DNA from: an uncultured Pelagibacteraceae bacterium
GTDB lineage: Bacteria > Pseudomonadota > Alphaproteobacteria > Pelagibacterales > Pelagibacteraceae
Length of the DNA stretch: 36,824 bases
Assembly: GCA_902545405.1 (NCBI GenBank)
Contig: CACCFT010000009.1
Location: 1-36,824, forward strand
Direction: 5' to 3'
Part shown: piece by piece, positions 18,267-27,807 of the stretch
How the letters are laid out: each line of letters begins with the position of its first letter
Position numbering within the stretch: the stretch's first letter is position 1
The notes under the pieces: model-generated
Told to the model about the DNA's origin: nothing
Seen by the model: only the letters and a program-made list of their open reading frames with translations
Database searches by the model: none
Position numbers and translations under genes: made by a program

Positions 18267-19725
18267 AAATAGTGAATATCTTATTGAAAGAGAAAATAAA
18301 CAATATGAAGTAATAATTGGTTTAGAAGTGCACGCTCAAGTTACTTCAGAGTCAAAACTTTTCTCTCAATCATCAACAAAATTTGGTGCAGAACCAAACA
18401 CACAAGTTAGTCTTGTAGATGCAGCATTTCCAGGAATGTTACCAGTTATAAATGAATTTTGTATAGAACAAGCAATTAAAACTGGAATAGGACTTAAAGC
18501 CAAAATAAATAAAAAATCTGTCTTTGATAGAAAAAATTATTTTTATGCAGATTTACCCCAAGGATATCAAATCTCTCAATACAAATATCCAATTGTCGGT
18601 GAAGGAAAAGTAATTTTGGATATGCCGAATGGTCAAAAAGAAATTGGAATTGAAAGATTACACTTAGAGCAAGATGCAGGTAAAAGTATTCATGATATTG
18701 ATCCAAATAATACATTAGTTGATTTAAATAGATCTGGAGTGGCTTTAATGGAAATAGTAAGTAAGCCTGATTTGAGATCTCCAGATGAAGTCAACGTTTA
18801 TATAAAAAAATTAAGATCGATAATGAGATATTTAGGAACATGTGATGGCAATATGCAAGAAGGTTCTTTGAGGGCAGATGTTAATGTATCAGTAAGATTA
18901 AAAGGGGAGACTGAATTCGGCACCAGGTGTGAAATTAAAAATGTTAATTCAATAAAATTTATGCAAATGGCAATAATATCCGAAGCAAATAGACAAATAG
19001 ATTTATTAGAGGAGGGGAAAGAAATAGATCAAGAGACAAGACTTTTTGACACTAAAAGAAATGAGACAAGATCTATGAGATCAAAAGAAGACGCGCATGA
19101 TTACAGATATTTTCCTGATCCAGATCTATTACCGCTTGAAATAAGCCAAGAGTTAATTGAAAAAATAAAATCAGATATACCTGAATTACCAGATGAAAAG
19201 AAAAAAAGATTTATAGATAAATTTAATCTTTCACCATATGAAGCAACAATTTTGGTATCTGATATTGAAACATCAAATTTCTTTGAAGATGTTATAAAAA
19301 ATTCAGATGTTAAATTAGCAACAAACTGGATTACAGGTGAATTATTTGCAGTTTTAAATGAAAAAAATTTAGAAATATCTCAAAGCCCAGTTAGTACTAA
19401 AAATCTATCAAAACTTATAAACCTTATAAAAGATGGAACCATATCAGGAAAAATAGCTAAAACGGTTTTTGAACAAATGATAGATGGAGATCAAGATCCA
19501 TTAATAATAGTAAAAGAAAAAGGTTTAAAACAAGAAAGCGATCCAAAAGCGATAGAGGAATTGATAAATAAAGTTATTGAAAATAATTCAGATAAGGTTG
19601 CTGAATATAAATCTGGTAAAGATAAATTATTTGGTTTTTTTGTTGGTCAAGCCATGAAAGAAAGTAAAGGAAAAGGCAATCCTCAATTAATAAACAAAAT
19701 ATTAAAAGAAAAGTTGAATGGATAA
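18259..19725 (+). CDS. gatB: Asp-tRNA(Asn)/Glu-tRNA(Gln) amidotransferase subunit B
   Basis: GatB binds the mischarged tRNA, activates its Glu or Asp side chain with ATP and performs the amidation. The cradle domain starts [13 protein letters not shown] and includes [29 protein letters not shown] and [17 protein letters not shown]. The helical and tail domains that recognise the tRNA follow, ending with a YqeY-like region rich in charged residues. The 488-residue length is normal. The start is GTG, eight bases inside gatA. The next gene starts 8 bases before the gatB stop, so the same transcript very likely continues. Confidence 0.97.
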   Translation: MSKNSEYLIERENKQYEVIIGLEVHAQVTSESKLFSQSSTKFGAEPNTQVSLVDAAFPGMLPVINEFCIEQAIKTGIGLKAKINKKSVFDRKNYFYADLPQGYQISQYKYPIVGEGKVILDMPNGQKEIGIERLHLEQDAGKSIHDIDPNNTLVDLNRSGVALMEIVSKPDLRSPDEVNVYIKKLRSIMRYLGTCDGNMQEGSLRADVNVSVRLKGETEFGTRCEIKNVNSIKFMQMAIISEANRQIDLLEEGKEIDQETRLFDTKRNETRSMRSKEDAHDYRYFPDPDLLPLEISQELIEKIKSDIPELPDEKKKRFIDKFNLSPYEATILVSDIETSNFFEDVIKNSDVKLATNWITGELFAVLNEKNLEISQSPVSTKNLSKLINLIKDGTISGKIAKTVFEQMIDGDQDPLIIVKEKGLKQESDPKAIEELINKVIENNSDKVAEYKSGKDKLFGFFVGQAMKESKGKGNPQLINKILKEKLNG

Positions 19726-20365
19726 AAATTTCATAATTGATCAAAATATGATCAATTATATTTTTTCACATACAAATAATCTTCACAAAGTACAAAAAAA
19801 ATTATTAAAATATAACAAAAAACTTGGTCATATTAAAAAATTACAAATTTCAATTCTACAAGCTAACTTCATACAATTTATCATAAAAATTAATAACTAT
19901 AAATCATATTTAGAAATTGGCACTTTTACAGGTTACAGCATTTTATCTGCTGCACTTGCCTTACCTAAGAATTGCAAATTAATTGGTATAGATAAAAATT
20001 TAAAAACTAACAATGAGGCAATTAAGTTTTTTAAAGAAGCAAAGCAAGACAAAAAAATAAATCTTCTTTGTGAAAATGGAAAAATTGCTCTTGATAATCT
20101 AATTAATAAAAAAGAAAAATATGATGTGATATTAATTGATGCAGATAAAGAAAATTATATAAATTATTTTAATCAGTCTCTTAAATTAAAAAGCAAAAAG
20201 GGTATAATTTTAATTGATAATACACTTTGGAAAGGAGATGTTGCAAATCCAAAGATAAAAGACAAATTAACTATAAAATTAAGAGAATTTAATAAATACA
20301 TAAAAAAATCACCTATTAATAAGTATATTTTACCAATTGGTGATGGTTTTACAGTTTGTTGGTAA
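19718..20365 (+). CDS. SAM-dependent O-methyltransferase, candidate tRNA 5-hydroxyuridine methyltransferase (TrmR/YrrM-like)
   Basis: A class I methyltransferase of the catechol/caffeoyl-CoA O-methyltransferase family (215 residues). Motif I is [11 protein letters not shown] (Glu66-Gly68). The divalent-metal site of the family is present as Asp141 (LIDADKENY) with Asp167 and Asn168 (LIDNTLWKG). Members of this family range from small-molecule methyltransferases to TrmR (YrrM) of Bacillus subtilis. TrmR has a similar size and methylates 5-hydroxyuridine at tRNA position 34. Here the gene overlaps gatB by 8 bases and sits two bases ahead of trhO, whose product makes 5-hydroxyuridine. The context therefore favours the tRNA role. 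The family assignment is firm; the substrate is inference. Confidence 0.8.
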   Translation: MDKNFIIDQNMINYIFSHTNNLHKVQKKLLKYNKKLGHIKKLQISILQANFIQFIIKINNYKSYLEIGTFTGYSILSAALALPKNCKLIGIDKNLKTNNEAIKFFKEAKQDKKINLLCENGKIALDNLINKKEKYDVILIDADKENYINYFNQSLKLKSKKGIILIDNTLWKGDVANPKIKDKLTIKLREFNKYIKKSPINKYILPIGDGFTVCW

Positions 20366-20367
20366 TT

Positions 20368-21240
20368 ATGTTTGAAATCCTATCTTTTTATAAAATATCA
20401 AAACTTAATAAATTAAAAATTATTAAAAAAAATATTTTAAAAGAAACTAATAAGCTTAATATTAAGGGTCTTATAATATTATCTCCTGAAGGAATTAATG
20501 GTACAATATCAGGTAGTCATAAAAAAATTAAACTTACAATTACAAAAATAAAGAATATCTTATCAATTGATAGATTTGATATTCAAAATAAATTTAACAC
20601 AAAAATATTACCATACTCAAAAAATAAAGTTAAAATAAAAGATGAAGTAGTTCCAATTAATGAAAAAATTAATTTTAAAAATTTTTTTAATAAGAAATAT
20701 TTATCACCTAAAAAATGGGACGAATTTATATCTAAAAAAAATATTAAACTGATTGATGCCAGAAAACCTTTTGAATATAAGATTGGTACATTTAAAAATG
20801 CTCTTAATCCAGAAACTAAAAATTTTAGAGATTTTAAAAATTATTTATCAAAATTTAATAAAGATGAATCAATAGGGATGTTTTGCACCGGAGGTATCAG
20901 GTGTGAAAAAGCCTCTAATTATCTTAATAATAAAGGTTTTAAAAATGTTTATATGCTTAAGGGTGGCATCTTAAATTATCTTAACAAAACTGATCCAAAA
21001 AAAAGTAAGTGGAACGGTGAATGTTTTGTTTTTGATAAAAGAGTTACTATTAAAAAAAACCTAGAAATTGGAAATTATACTGTTTGTGGTGGTTGTAGAA
21101 TGCCATTGCATAAAAAACTAACCAAATCAAAAAAGTATAAAGTAGGCCTATCATGTCCAAATTGTTTTGATAAATTGACAAATGATCAAATAAAACGTTT
21201 CACAATGAGGCACAATCAAATGATAAATTCAAAAAAATAA
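20368..21240 (+). CDS. trhO: TrhO, rhodanese-type tRNA uridine(34) hydroxylase (UPF0176/YceA)
   Basis: TrhO uses oxygen to hydroxylate wobble uridine to 5-hydroxyuridine in certain tRNAs. The N-terminal domain has LIILSPEGINGTISG. The rhodanese domain carries the active-site loop CTGGIRC (Cys173 to Cys179, counted from the chosen start). A cysteine-rich C-terminal part contains VCGGCRMPLH and SCPNCFDKL. The frame is open to a TTG at 20356 inside the upstream gene. The ATG at 20368, two bases after that gene's stop, gives 290 residues and starts MFEILSFYKI, close to family starts. No Shine-Dalgarno is visible and coupling is likely. Confidence 0.93.
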   Translation: MFEILSFYKISKLNKLKIIKKNILKETNKLNIKGLIILSPEGINGTISGSHKKIKLTITKIKNILSIDRFDIQNKFNTKILPYSKNKVKIKDEVVPINEKINFKNFFNKKYLSPKKWDEFISKKNIKLIDARKPFEYKIGTFKNALNPETKNFRDFKNYLSKFNKDESIGMFCTGGIRCEKASNYLNNKGFKNVYMLKGGILNYLNKTDPKKSKWNGECFVFDKRVTIKKNLEIGNYTVCGGCRMPLHKKLTKSKKYKVGLSCPNCFDKLTNDQIKRFTMRHNQMINSKK

Positions 21241-21244
21241 TATC

Positions 21245-22594
21245 ATGAATATATTAAGTGATGACATCAAAGAATTAATTAAAAAATTAGCGATACCTGC
21301 ATCTGTAGGTACACTCTTTCAAACGTTATATAATATTGCTGATACATATTTTGCAGGAAAAATATCACCTGAAGCTTTGTCAGCTTTAACAAAATCTTTT
21401 CCAATTTATTTTATTATTATTGCCTCATCTATTGGTATCACAGTTGCAGGTACATCACTGATAGGTAATAGCATCGGAGAAAAAAATAATAAAAATGCTT
21501 CAATTTATTTCTGCCAATTAATTTTCTTTTCTTTTTTGATAATTCTGTTGATTACTTTTATTGGTTTAAATTATGCATCAGACCTTTTTTCAATAATGGG
21601 TTCAACTAACGAGGTAATAAATCTTGGCTTACAATATACAGATATCATTTTCCTCGGTTCGTTTATTTTTATTTTAGTTGTTGCATTAAATTCGTTACTT
21701 CATGCAGAAGGCGATACGAAAACTTATAGAAATGCTTTAATATTATCTTTTTTTTTAAACATCTTTTTAAATCCAATTTTAATATTTGGATTTTATTTCA
21801 TACCAGCTTTGGGTATGAAGGGTATTGCAATAGCAACTCTAATTGCTCAAACGGTCGCTTTTTTAATCATTTTTAAAAAAGTTTTAAAAAGTAAATTAAT
21901 TAAAAACATATTTATTTCTTATTTTATTCCTAAATTTTTTTTTTTAAAAAATATTTTTTTTCAATCTATGCCAATAATAATTTCAATTTGCGGTTATTCT
22001 ATTGCTTCTGCTGTTGTATTCAAATATGCAGGTTTATCAGGAGAATATGCAGCAGCTGGTTATGGAGCTGGCACTAAAATAGAACAAGTGGTTTTATTGC
22101 CAATCTTGGGAATAAATACAGCAATTATCACAATTATTGCTCAAAATTTTGGTGCTCGAAATATTTTAAGAATTAAAGAAACGTACTTCCAAGCTATAAA
22201 ATATGCTTTCATTATAATGATTATTTCTTCTTTTATTATTTATTTTGGTGCTGAAATGATAACAAAATTATTTTCAAAAGATTTAGAGGTCGTTGAATTT
22301 GGAAAATTATATTTAGAGATTTCAGCCTTTGTGCTGCCAGCTTATCCAATATTTTTTTTATCAAATGGTTTTTTTATGGCTTTAAAAAAAGCTGAAAACG
22401 CATTAATTGCTAATATTTGCCGAAATGGAATTTTTCCATTTGTCGTATTTTATACTGCAATTTATTTTAATTCTGACTTTTCTGAATTTTTTTGGTTATG
22501 GGTAATATTCAATTGGATTTTCTCTCTAATGTATCTTGGTTATACTTATTTTTATTTGAATTATAGATTAGATAAAATTAGAGCTATCAACTAA
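21245..22594 (+). CDS. MATE family efflux transporter
   Basis: This is an inner-membrane cation-driven exporter of the multidrug and toxin extrusion family: 449 residues with about twelve hydrophobic segments in two halves. The family start is recognisable (LAIPASVGTLFQTLYNIADTYFAGKIS, then VAGTSLIGNSIGE). So is the matching second-half region (AAAGYGAGTKIEQVVLLPILGINTAI). The substrate cannot be told from sequence. It follows trhO by four bases and may simply be the last gene of the gat transcript. Its last 27 bases overlap the end of the convergent soxG gene. Confidence 0.9.
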   Translation: MNILSDDIKELIKKLAIPASVGTLFQTLYNIADTYFAGKISPEALSALTKSFPIYFIIIASSIGITVAGTSLIGNSIGEKNNKNASIYFCQLIFFSFLIILLITFIGLNYASDLFSIMGSTNEVINLGLQYTDIIFLGSFIFILVVALNSLLHAEGDTKTYRNALILSFFLNIFLNPILIFGFYFIPALGMKGIAIATLIAQTVAFLIIFKKVLKSKLIKNIFISYFIPKFFFLKNIFFQSMPIIISICGYSIASAVVFKYAGLSGEYAAAGYGAGTKIEQVVLLPILGINTAIITIIAQNFGARNILRIKETYFQAIKYAFIIMIISSFIIYFGAEMITKLFSKDLEVVEFGKLYLEISAFVLPAYPIFFLSNGFFMALKKAENALIANICRNGIFPFVVFYTAIYFNSDFSEFFWLWVIFNWIFSLMYLGYTYFYLNYRLDKIRAIN

Positions 22595-23116
22595 CCATTC
22601 ATAAAGGTGTTCTGAAAACGATCTTCTTACAAATAAATTAACATTATTCTTTGACTTGTGGTGAAGAATTACATCAATATGATTTACTATTGTTTGTGTT
22701 GATGAACCAACATTATTTTTAAATTTTTCAAAATTAAAAGGTGATCCAGATGATAATAATTCAAATATATTTTCTCCTTTTATATTTATGCAAATTAATT
22801 GTGAAGAGATATCAGTAATTGATCCAAAATTTAAAGACGAAATATCTTTATAAAGTTGATCAAAAATATTTGTATTTTTATTTTCATCAAAATATATCAT
22901 CCATTCATCCGGACTTAGCCATAAAACATCATAGTTTTCATTTGATGAACTGGTATTTGACTCAGAAGGTAAAATAATAGATAGAATTTTACCCACTTTG
23001 GTAAAAAATTCTTTATTTTTTCCTCTGATATTAATTTTAATTTTTTCTTCAGATAAATTAATATCGATGTTGTTTTTATTATTATTTGAAATATTTGGGT
23101 GTAAGATTTCAAGCAT
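22568..23116 (-). CDS. soxG: sarcosine oxidase gamma subunit
   Basis: This is the smallest-but-one subunit of heterotetrameric sarcosine oxidase and is related to the GcvT fold. The 182-residue product has WLSPDEWMIYF near residue 68 and ITDISSQLICINIKGENIFELLSSGSPF, which match the gamma family. The sequence is weakly conserved overall, so the operon position is strong support. It begins 8 bases before the soxA stop, as expected for stoichiometric subunits. It overlaps the end of the MATE gene by 27 bases, tail to tail. Confidence 0.88.
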   Translation of the reverse strand: MLEILHPNISNNNKNNIDINLSEEKIKINIRGKNKEFFTKVGKILSIILPSESNTSSSNENYDVLWLSPDEWMIYFDENKNTNIFDQLYKDISSLNFGSITDISSQLICINIKGENIFELLSSGSPFNFEKFKNNVGSSTQTIVNHIDVILHHKSKNNVNLFVRRSFSEHLYEWLVDSSNFI

Positions 23117-26111
23117 TTAGTCTTTTATTCTCCTTATCTAAAAAAATTGTGTCAGAAACAGTCACATTAATATTTTTGTTTTCCATCGGAATAATTAACT
23201 TTTGACCTTTCATTGTTTTACCACTTCTAACTACAGCCAAGGCAATTGATTTATTTAGGTTTGGACTAAAATAACTGGAAGTTACATGTCCTAGCATATC
23301 TATAGGCTTTGATTTAACGTCTGAAACAATTTGAGCACCTTCTTCCAAAATTTCTTTTGGATCATCTGTAAGTAGTCCAACCAATTGCTTTCTATCTTCT
23401 CTAACAGTATCACTTCTATATAAAGATCTTTTACCAATGAAGTCATATTTCTTCTTACTTACAATCCAATCCATCTGTAAGTCTGAAGGAGTCATTGTGC
23501 CGTCTGTATCTTGTCCAACAATTATGAAACCTTTTTCAGCTCTAAGTAGGTGCATTGTTTCGGTACCATAAGGTGTCAAATTAAACTCTTTCCCAGCTTC
23601 TATACACATTTTCCATAATGAATTTCCATATTTTGACTCTATGTTAATTTCGTAGCTTAGTTCACCAGTAAAACTTATTCTCATTATTCTACAATTTATA
23701 TTTTCAAGTTTATCTTCTTTAAATGACATATGAGGAAAGTTTTCATCACTTAAATCTAAATTTGGAAAAAGTTTGTTAAGAATTTTTTTTGAATTTGGAC
23801 CACAAATACTTGCTGTAGAATAATGATCTGTCACTGATGTTAAATAAACATCTAACTCTGGCCACTCCGTTTGTAAATAATCCTCAAGTTTGCTTAATAC
23901 ATTTGCAGCTCCCCCAGTGGTGGTTGTCATTAGATAATGATTTTCAGATATTCTTGTAGTAACACCGTCGTCATAAACCATACCATCCTCGTTTAACATA
24001 AGTCCGTATCTACATTTTCCGATTGCAAGTTTTGACCAAGCATTTGTGTAAACTCGATTTAAAAACTCTGATGCGTCTGTTCCTTGGATATCAATTTTTC
24101 CTAGAGTTGATGCATCTAAGATTCCCGCACTGTCACGTGCCGCTTTACTTTCCCTTTGAACAGCATCATGCATATTTTCATGGTTTTTTGGATAGTACCA
24201 AGGTCTTTTCCACTGACCAACATTTTCAAATTCTGCATTATTTTCCACATGCCATTCATGCATGGATGTTTTTCTTACTACTTCAAAAAATTTTCCAACA
24301 TTTCTCCCAACTAGTGTTCCGAAAGTTAATGGTGTGAATGGAGGCCTAAATGTAGTTGTTCCTAATGTACCCATTTTTACACCAGCTGTATCAGCTATAA
24401 TCCCAAGTGCGTGCATATTAGATAACTTTCCCTGATCTGTTGCCATACCAGTTGTTGTATATCTTTTTACATGTTCAATTGATCTAAAACCTTCTTTTAA
24501 GGCTAATTTAATATCTTTTGCAGTAGAGTCATTTTGAAAATCTATAAAGCATTTTGTTTTACCTAAAGGTATTTTATTTGGTAAAAGCCATATATTTCTT
24601 TTATCATTTTCTTTAGAGCAAATTATATTTGTATCCTGGTAATCTTGATTATCTATATCTAAGAATTTATTAATTTTATTGACTGTTTTATCTATAATAT
24701 TTTCTAAATCAAAATCTCCATTGCATGAACCAACAGAAATTTGATCTTCACTATTTTCTTTTGGTAAGAATACTTGGTCTTCATCTCTAAAATCTAATTT
24801 ACCTCCAGATTGAGTATGCATATGAACCATAGGTGTCCATCCACCACTCATTCCTAAACAGTCACAACTTAATCTAATTTTATTGCCTACAGTTGTATTT
24901 CCATCTTCCGATAGTTTCATGATTTCTAATGAATTTATTTTTCTGTATCCAAAAGTATTTGTTACAACATGATTGAAGTAGATTTTTACTCCTAGACTTT
25001 CTGCTTGTTTGATTAATTCAGAGCTAGCAGATTTTCTTAAATCAACAATTATATTCTTTATACCTTTTTTATGAAGTGAAATTGAGGTTTCATATGCACT
25101 ATCATTATTTGTAAATAATATTATATTTTCTCCACACGTAACGCCGTAATAATCTAAATATTTGTTTATAGAATTAGATAATAATATTCCCGGTCTATCA
25201 TTATTATTGAATACAAGTGGTCTTTCAATTGATCCAGTTGCAATTACAACTTTTTTTGCTCTTATTTTCCATAATCGTTGTCTAATTTTATTTTCCTTTT
25301 TTTCCTCTGGTAAATGATCTGTTAAATTTTCTTTAGCTAAAAGAAAATTGTATCCATGATAAGCTGCAATACTTGTTCTTGTCTTAATTGTTAATTTACT
25401 TAATTTTTTAATTTCTTGAATTTCATTTTTTAACCATTCACTTGATAATTTATCATCAATCTTAATAGACTCATTGTTTTGATAAATTGTAGAACCACCT
25501 AGTATTTTTTTGTCATCTACTAATAAAGTTTTTAAATTATTTTTTGCAGCCATTTTTGCAGCAATAATGCCTGAAACTCCACCACCGATTACCAATACAT
25601 CGTAGTGAACATATTTGTGATCATAGATATCAGGATCTGGTTCTGTAGGAGATTTTCCCAAACCCGCAGATAATCGTATTAATGGTTCATATACTTTTTT
25701 CCAAAAACTCTTTGGCCACATAAATGTTTTATAATAAAAGCCTGCAGGAATTAACGGTGATATAAAATTATTAATACCTCCAATGTCAAATTTTACGTTA
25801 GGCCAGCAATTTTGAGAACTTGCTTCTAATCCTTCATACAATTCTAACTCGGTAGCTCTTACATTTGGTTCTGTTAGGTCTTTTTTACTACCAATTTGAC
25901 AAATTGCATTAGGCTCTTCTGCTCCACAAGAAACTATACCCCTTGGTCTGTGATATTTAAAACTTCTACCGACTAAATGAATACCATTTGCCAAAAGTGC
26001 AGATGCCAAGGTATCACCCTCATATCCAAAGTAAGTCTTGCCATCATATTTAAATGAAACTCTCTTAGTTTCATCAATATATTCGGTTTTATGAATTCTA
26101 TAATTGGGCAT
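23109..26111 (-). CDS. soxA: sarcosine oxidase alpha subunit
   Basis: The alpha subunit is 1000 residues. The N-terminal ferredoxin-like domain (about 20-110, with GRSFKYHRPRGIVSCGAEEPNA) is followed by a dinucleotide-binding domain with GGGVSGIIAAKMAAKN near residue 175. From about residue 640 there is a GcvT-like folate-binding domain (SAGILDASTLGKIDIQG, later ALAVVR). The enzyme oxidises sarcosine to glycine, and with tetrahydrofolate it yields 5,10-methylene-tetrahydrofolate and hydrogen peroxide. The size and domain order are standard, so the length is not evidence of a fusion event. One-base overlap with soxD and 8-base overlap with soxG. It probably helps feed one-carbon units and glycine from osmolyte breakdown. 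Confidence 0.96.
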   Translation of the reverse strand: MPNYRIHKTEYIDETKRVSFKYDGKTYFGYEGDTLASALLANGIHLVGRSFKYHRPRGIVSCGAEEPNAICQIGSKKDLTEPNVRATELELYEGLEASSQNCWPNVKFDIGGINNFISPLIPAGFYYKTFMWPKSFWKKVYEPLIRLSAGLGKSPTEPDPDIYDHKYVHYDVLVIGGGVSGIIAAKMAAKNNLKTLLVDDKKILGGSTIYQNNESIKIDDKLSSEWLKNEIQEIKKLSKLTIKTRTSIAAYHGYNFLLAKENLTDHLPEEKKENKIRQRLWKIRAKKVVIATGSIERPLVFNNNDRPGILLSNSINKYLDYYGVTCGENIILFTNNDSAYETSISLHKKGIKNIIVDLRKSASSELIKQAESLGVKIYFNHVVTNTFGYRKINSLEIMKLSEDGNTTVGNKIRLSCDCLGMSGGWTPMVHMHTQSGGKLDFRDEDQVFLPKENSEDQISVGSCNGDFDLENIIDKTVNKINKFLDIDNQDYQDTNIICSKENDKRNIWLLPNKIPLGKTKCFIDFQNDSTAKDIKLALKEGFRSIEHVKRYTTTGMATDQGKLSNMHALGIIADTAGVKMGTLGTTTFRPPFTPLTFGTLVGRNVGKFFEVVRKTSMHEWHVENNAEFENVGQWKRPWYYPKNHENMHDAVQRESKAARDSAGILDASTLGKIDIQGTDASEFLNRVYTNAWSKLAIGKCRYGLMLNEDGMVYDDGVTTRISENHYLMTTTTGGAANVLSKLEDYLQTEWPELDVYLTSVTDHYSTASICGPNSKKILNKLFPNLDLSDENFPHMSFKEDKLENINCRIMRISFTGELSYEINIESKYGNSLWKMCIEAGKEFNLTPYGTETMHLLRAEKGFIIVGQDTDGTMTPSDLQMDWIVSKKKYDFIGKRSLYRSDTVREDRKQLVGLLTDDPKEILEEGAQIVSDVKSKPIDMLGHVTSSYFSPNLNKSIALAVVRSGKTMKGQKLIIPMENKNINVTVSDTIFLDKENKRLNA

Positions 26112-26392
26112 TACTTATAATTAACAGGAGGTTTTTCACCCATTTTATAAACAGATAAAATTTTATCATTCGATGTGTCTCTAACGACGTTGAACCATTT
26201 TCTGCATCCGTGAACATGATTCCATCTTTCAAATTGAATACCTTTAATATTTTTTCTCATAAATAGATATTCCGCCCATTCATCATCGCTAAGTTCAGTT
26301 GGTTGTTTTGGTCTAACTATATGAGCTTCGCCACCTGAAGAAAATTCACTTTGATCTCTCTCTCCACAAAATGGACAATTAATTAAAAACAT
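26111..26392 (-). CDS. soxD: sarcosine oxidase delta subunit
   Basis: A 93-residue zinc-binding subunit. Cys6 and Cys9 (CPFCG) with His59 and Cys63 (NHVHGC) sit where known delta subunits hold zinc. The middle carries DDEWAEYLFMRKNIKG, a hallmark of the family. It lies two bases after soxB and overlaps soxA by one base (TAATG). The length is typical and the gene looks intact. Confidence 0.95.
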   Translation of the reverse strand: MFLINCPFCGERDQSEFSSGGEAHIVRPKQPTELSDDEWAEYLFMRKNIKGIQFERWNHVHGCRKWFNVVRDTSNDKILSVYKMGEKPPVNYK

Positions 26393-26394
26393 TA

Positions 26395-27648
26395 CTAATG
26401 TGCAACTGCTGCAGCACCATGTTCATCAACAAGATCACCGCTTACAAATCTATTTAAATTAAATGCTGCATTTAATTTATGTGGCTCATCATTTGCGATT
26501 GTGTGCGCAAACAAATCTCCTGATCCTGGAGTAGCTTTAAAACCACCGGTACCCCAACCACAATTAAAATATAAACCTTTTATATTAGTTTTACTTATAA
26601 TAGGACTTGCATCTGGACATATATCAACAATTCCTCCCCATTGTCTTAACATTTTCATTCTACTAAAAATAGGGTAGAGCTCTAAAATAGCCTTTAAAGT
26701 TTCTTCTACAATATTATGACTACCTCTTTGTGTATATGAAACATATGAATCTGTTCCCGCACCTATAACTAATTCGCCTTTATCTGATTGACTTACATAA
26801 GCATGAACTGCATTTGACATTACAACAGTATCAATGATTGGTTTTACTGGCTCGGAAACTAACGCTTGTAATGGTTTACTCTCAAGAGGAAGTTTTAATC
26901 CAGCCATATTTGCAATTACACTTGAGTGGCCTGCTGCAACAACTCCAATTTTATTAGTTTTTATAAATCCCTTAGTGGTTTCTAATCCTTCAACTCTATC
27001 TCCATTTCTCTTTATTCCTTTGACTTCACAGTTTTGAATTATATCAACACCCATTTCACTTGCGCCTCTTGCATAACCCCAGGCAACAGCATCATGTCTT
27101 GCAGTTCCTGCTCTTCTTTGTAACGTTCCACCCAAAACAGGGTATCTGATATCAGGTGATGTATTTATAATTGGGCAAAATTTTTTAACTTCCTCAGTAT
27201 TTAACCAAACAGCATCAATTCCGTTTAGTCTATTGGCATGTGTTCTTCTTTTTAAATCTCTTACATCTTGAAGATTGTGAGCTAAATTCATTACACCTCT
27301 TTGACTGAACATCACATTGTAGTTTAGCTCTTGAGATAAATTTTCCCATAGTTTAAGCGCATGATCGTATAAACCAGCACTAGCATCCCATAAATAATTT
27401 GATCTAATGATTGTAGTGTTACGCCCTGTATTTCCACCACCAATCCAACCTTTTTCTAAGACTGCAATATTTTTTAAATTATGTTTCTTTGCTAAATAAT
27501 AAGCAGTAGCTAAACCGTGTCCACCACCACCCACAATAATAGCTTCGTATTCTTTTTTTGGCTCTGGATTTCCCCAAGCTTGTTGCCAATTCTCATGCTG
27601 TGATAAAGCATTTTTTATTAGAGAGAATACAGAATATTTGTTTTTCAT
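26395..27648 (-). CDS. soxB: sarcosine oxidase beta subunit
   Basis: The beta subunit carries the FAD site where sarcosine is oxidised and the FMN attachment site. The FAD motif is [19 protein letters not shown] (residues 37-55). [16 protein letters not shown] follows, and [19 protein letters not shown] contains His185. By alignment of this motif, His185 should be the histidine that binds FMN covalently (His173 in the Corynebacterium enzyme, whose N-terminus is shorter). The 417-residue length is normal. It is the first gene of soxBDAG. No Shine-Dalgarno precedes the ATG. Its 64-base upstream region is shared with a tRNA-Ser gene and holds a palindrome. Confidence 0.97.
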   Translation of the reverse strand: MKNKYSVFSLIKNALSQHENWQQAWGNPEPKKEYEAIIVGGGGHGLATAYYLAKKHNLKNIAVLEKGWIGGGNTGRNTTIIRSNYLWDASAGLYDHALKLWENLSQELNYNVMFSQRGVMNLAHNLQDVRDLKRRTHANRLNGIDAVWLNTEEVKKFCPIINTSPDIRYPVLGGTLQRRAGTARHDAVAWGYARGASEMGVDIIQNCEVKGIKRNGDRVEGLETTKGFIKTNKIGVVAAGHSSVIANMAGLKLPLESKPLQALVSEPVKPIIDTVVMSNAVHAYVSQSDKGELVIGAGTDSYVSYTQRGSHNIVEETLKAILELYPIFSRMKMLRQWGGIVDICPDASPIISKTNIKGLYFNCGWGTGGFKATPGSGDLFAHTIANDEPHKLNAAFNLNRFVSGDLVDEHGAAAVAH

Positions 27649-27664
27649 ATTTTGGAGAAATTAC

Positions 27665-27695
27665 TTGAATATGATTGAATATTCAATGATTTCAA
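27665..27695. promoter_or_regulatory. palindrome between soxB and tRNA-Ser, possible operator
   Basis: A perfect 14-base palindrome, ATTGAATATTCAAT (27674-27687), is flanked by TTGAA (27665-27669) and TTCAA (27691-27695), giving a 31-base imperfect dyad. On the minus strand TTGAAA (27695-27690) and CATATT (27673-27668) are 16 bases apart and could be the soxB promoter, with the dyad covering it. No U-tract follows, so a terminator is unlikely. It lies in a 64-base spacer that must also supply the tRNA promoter. Confidence 0.4.
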
Positions 27696-27712
27696 GTTAC
27701 ACATATTATCGT

Positions 27713-27807
27713 GGAAGGATGGGTGAGCTGGTTTAAACCAGCGGTTTGCTAAACCGCCGTACGCTTGAAAAGGTGTACCGAGGGTTCGAATCCCTCTCCT
27801 TCCGCCA
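27713..27807 (+). tRNA. tRNA-Ser (anticodon GCU)
   Basis: Acceptor stem GGAAGGA (27713-27719) pairs with TCCTTCC (27797-27803), discriminator G at 27804, and CCA is encoded (27805-27807). The D stem GGT/ACC is followed by the anticodon stem GCGGT/ACCGC (27741-27745 with 27753-27757), the loop TTGCTAA and anticodon GCT at 27748-27750. The long variable arm with a GTAC/GTAC stem is the class II hallmark of serine. The T arm is GAGGG-TTCGAAT-CCCTC. It reads AGC and AGU codons. The encoded CCA ends exactly one base before the stop codon of the convergent slt gene. Confidence 0.97.

Noticed and set aside
20356..20367. A TTG start for trhO inside the methyltransferase gene
   Set aside because: The ATG at 20368, two bases after the upstream stop, fits family starts better and needs no overlap.
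23109..26111. The 1000-residue soxA as an unusual fusion protein
   Set aside because: A ferredoxin-like, dinucleotide-binding and GcvT-like domain order at about 1000 residues is the normal form of the alpha subunit.
27697..27712. TATTAT at 27704-27709 as the tRNA-Ser promoter -10
   Set aside because: At normal spacing transcription would start inside the mature tRNA, and no good -35 is present. The true promoter is not clear.
27713..27807. tRNA-Ser as an integration site for a mobile element
   Set aside because: No integrase, no repeated tRNA 3' end and no foreign-looking genes lie on either side; the neighbours are sox and slt.
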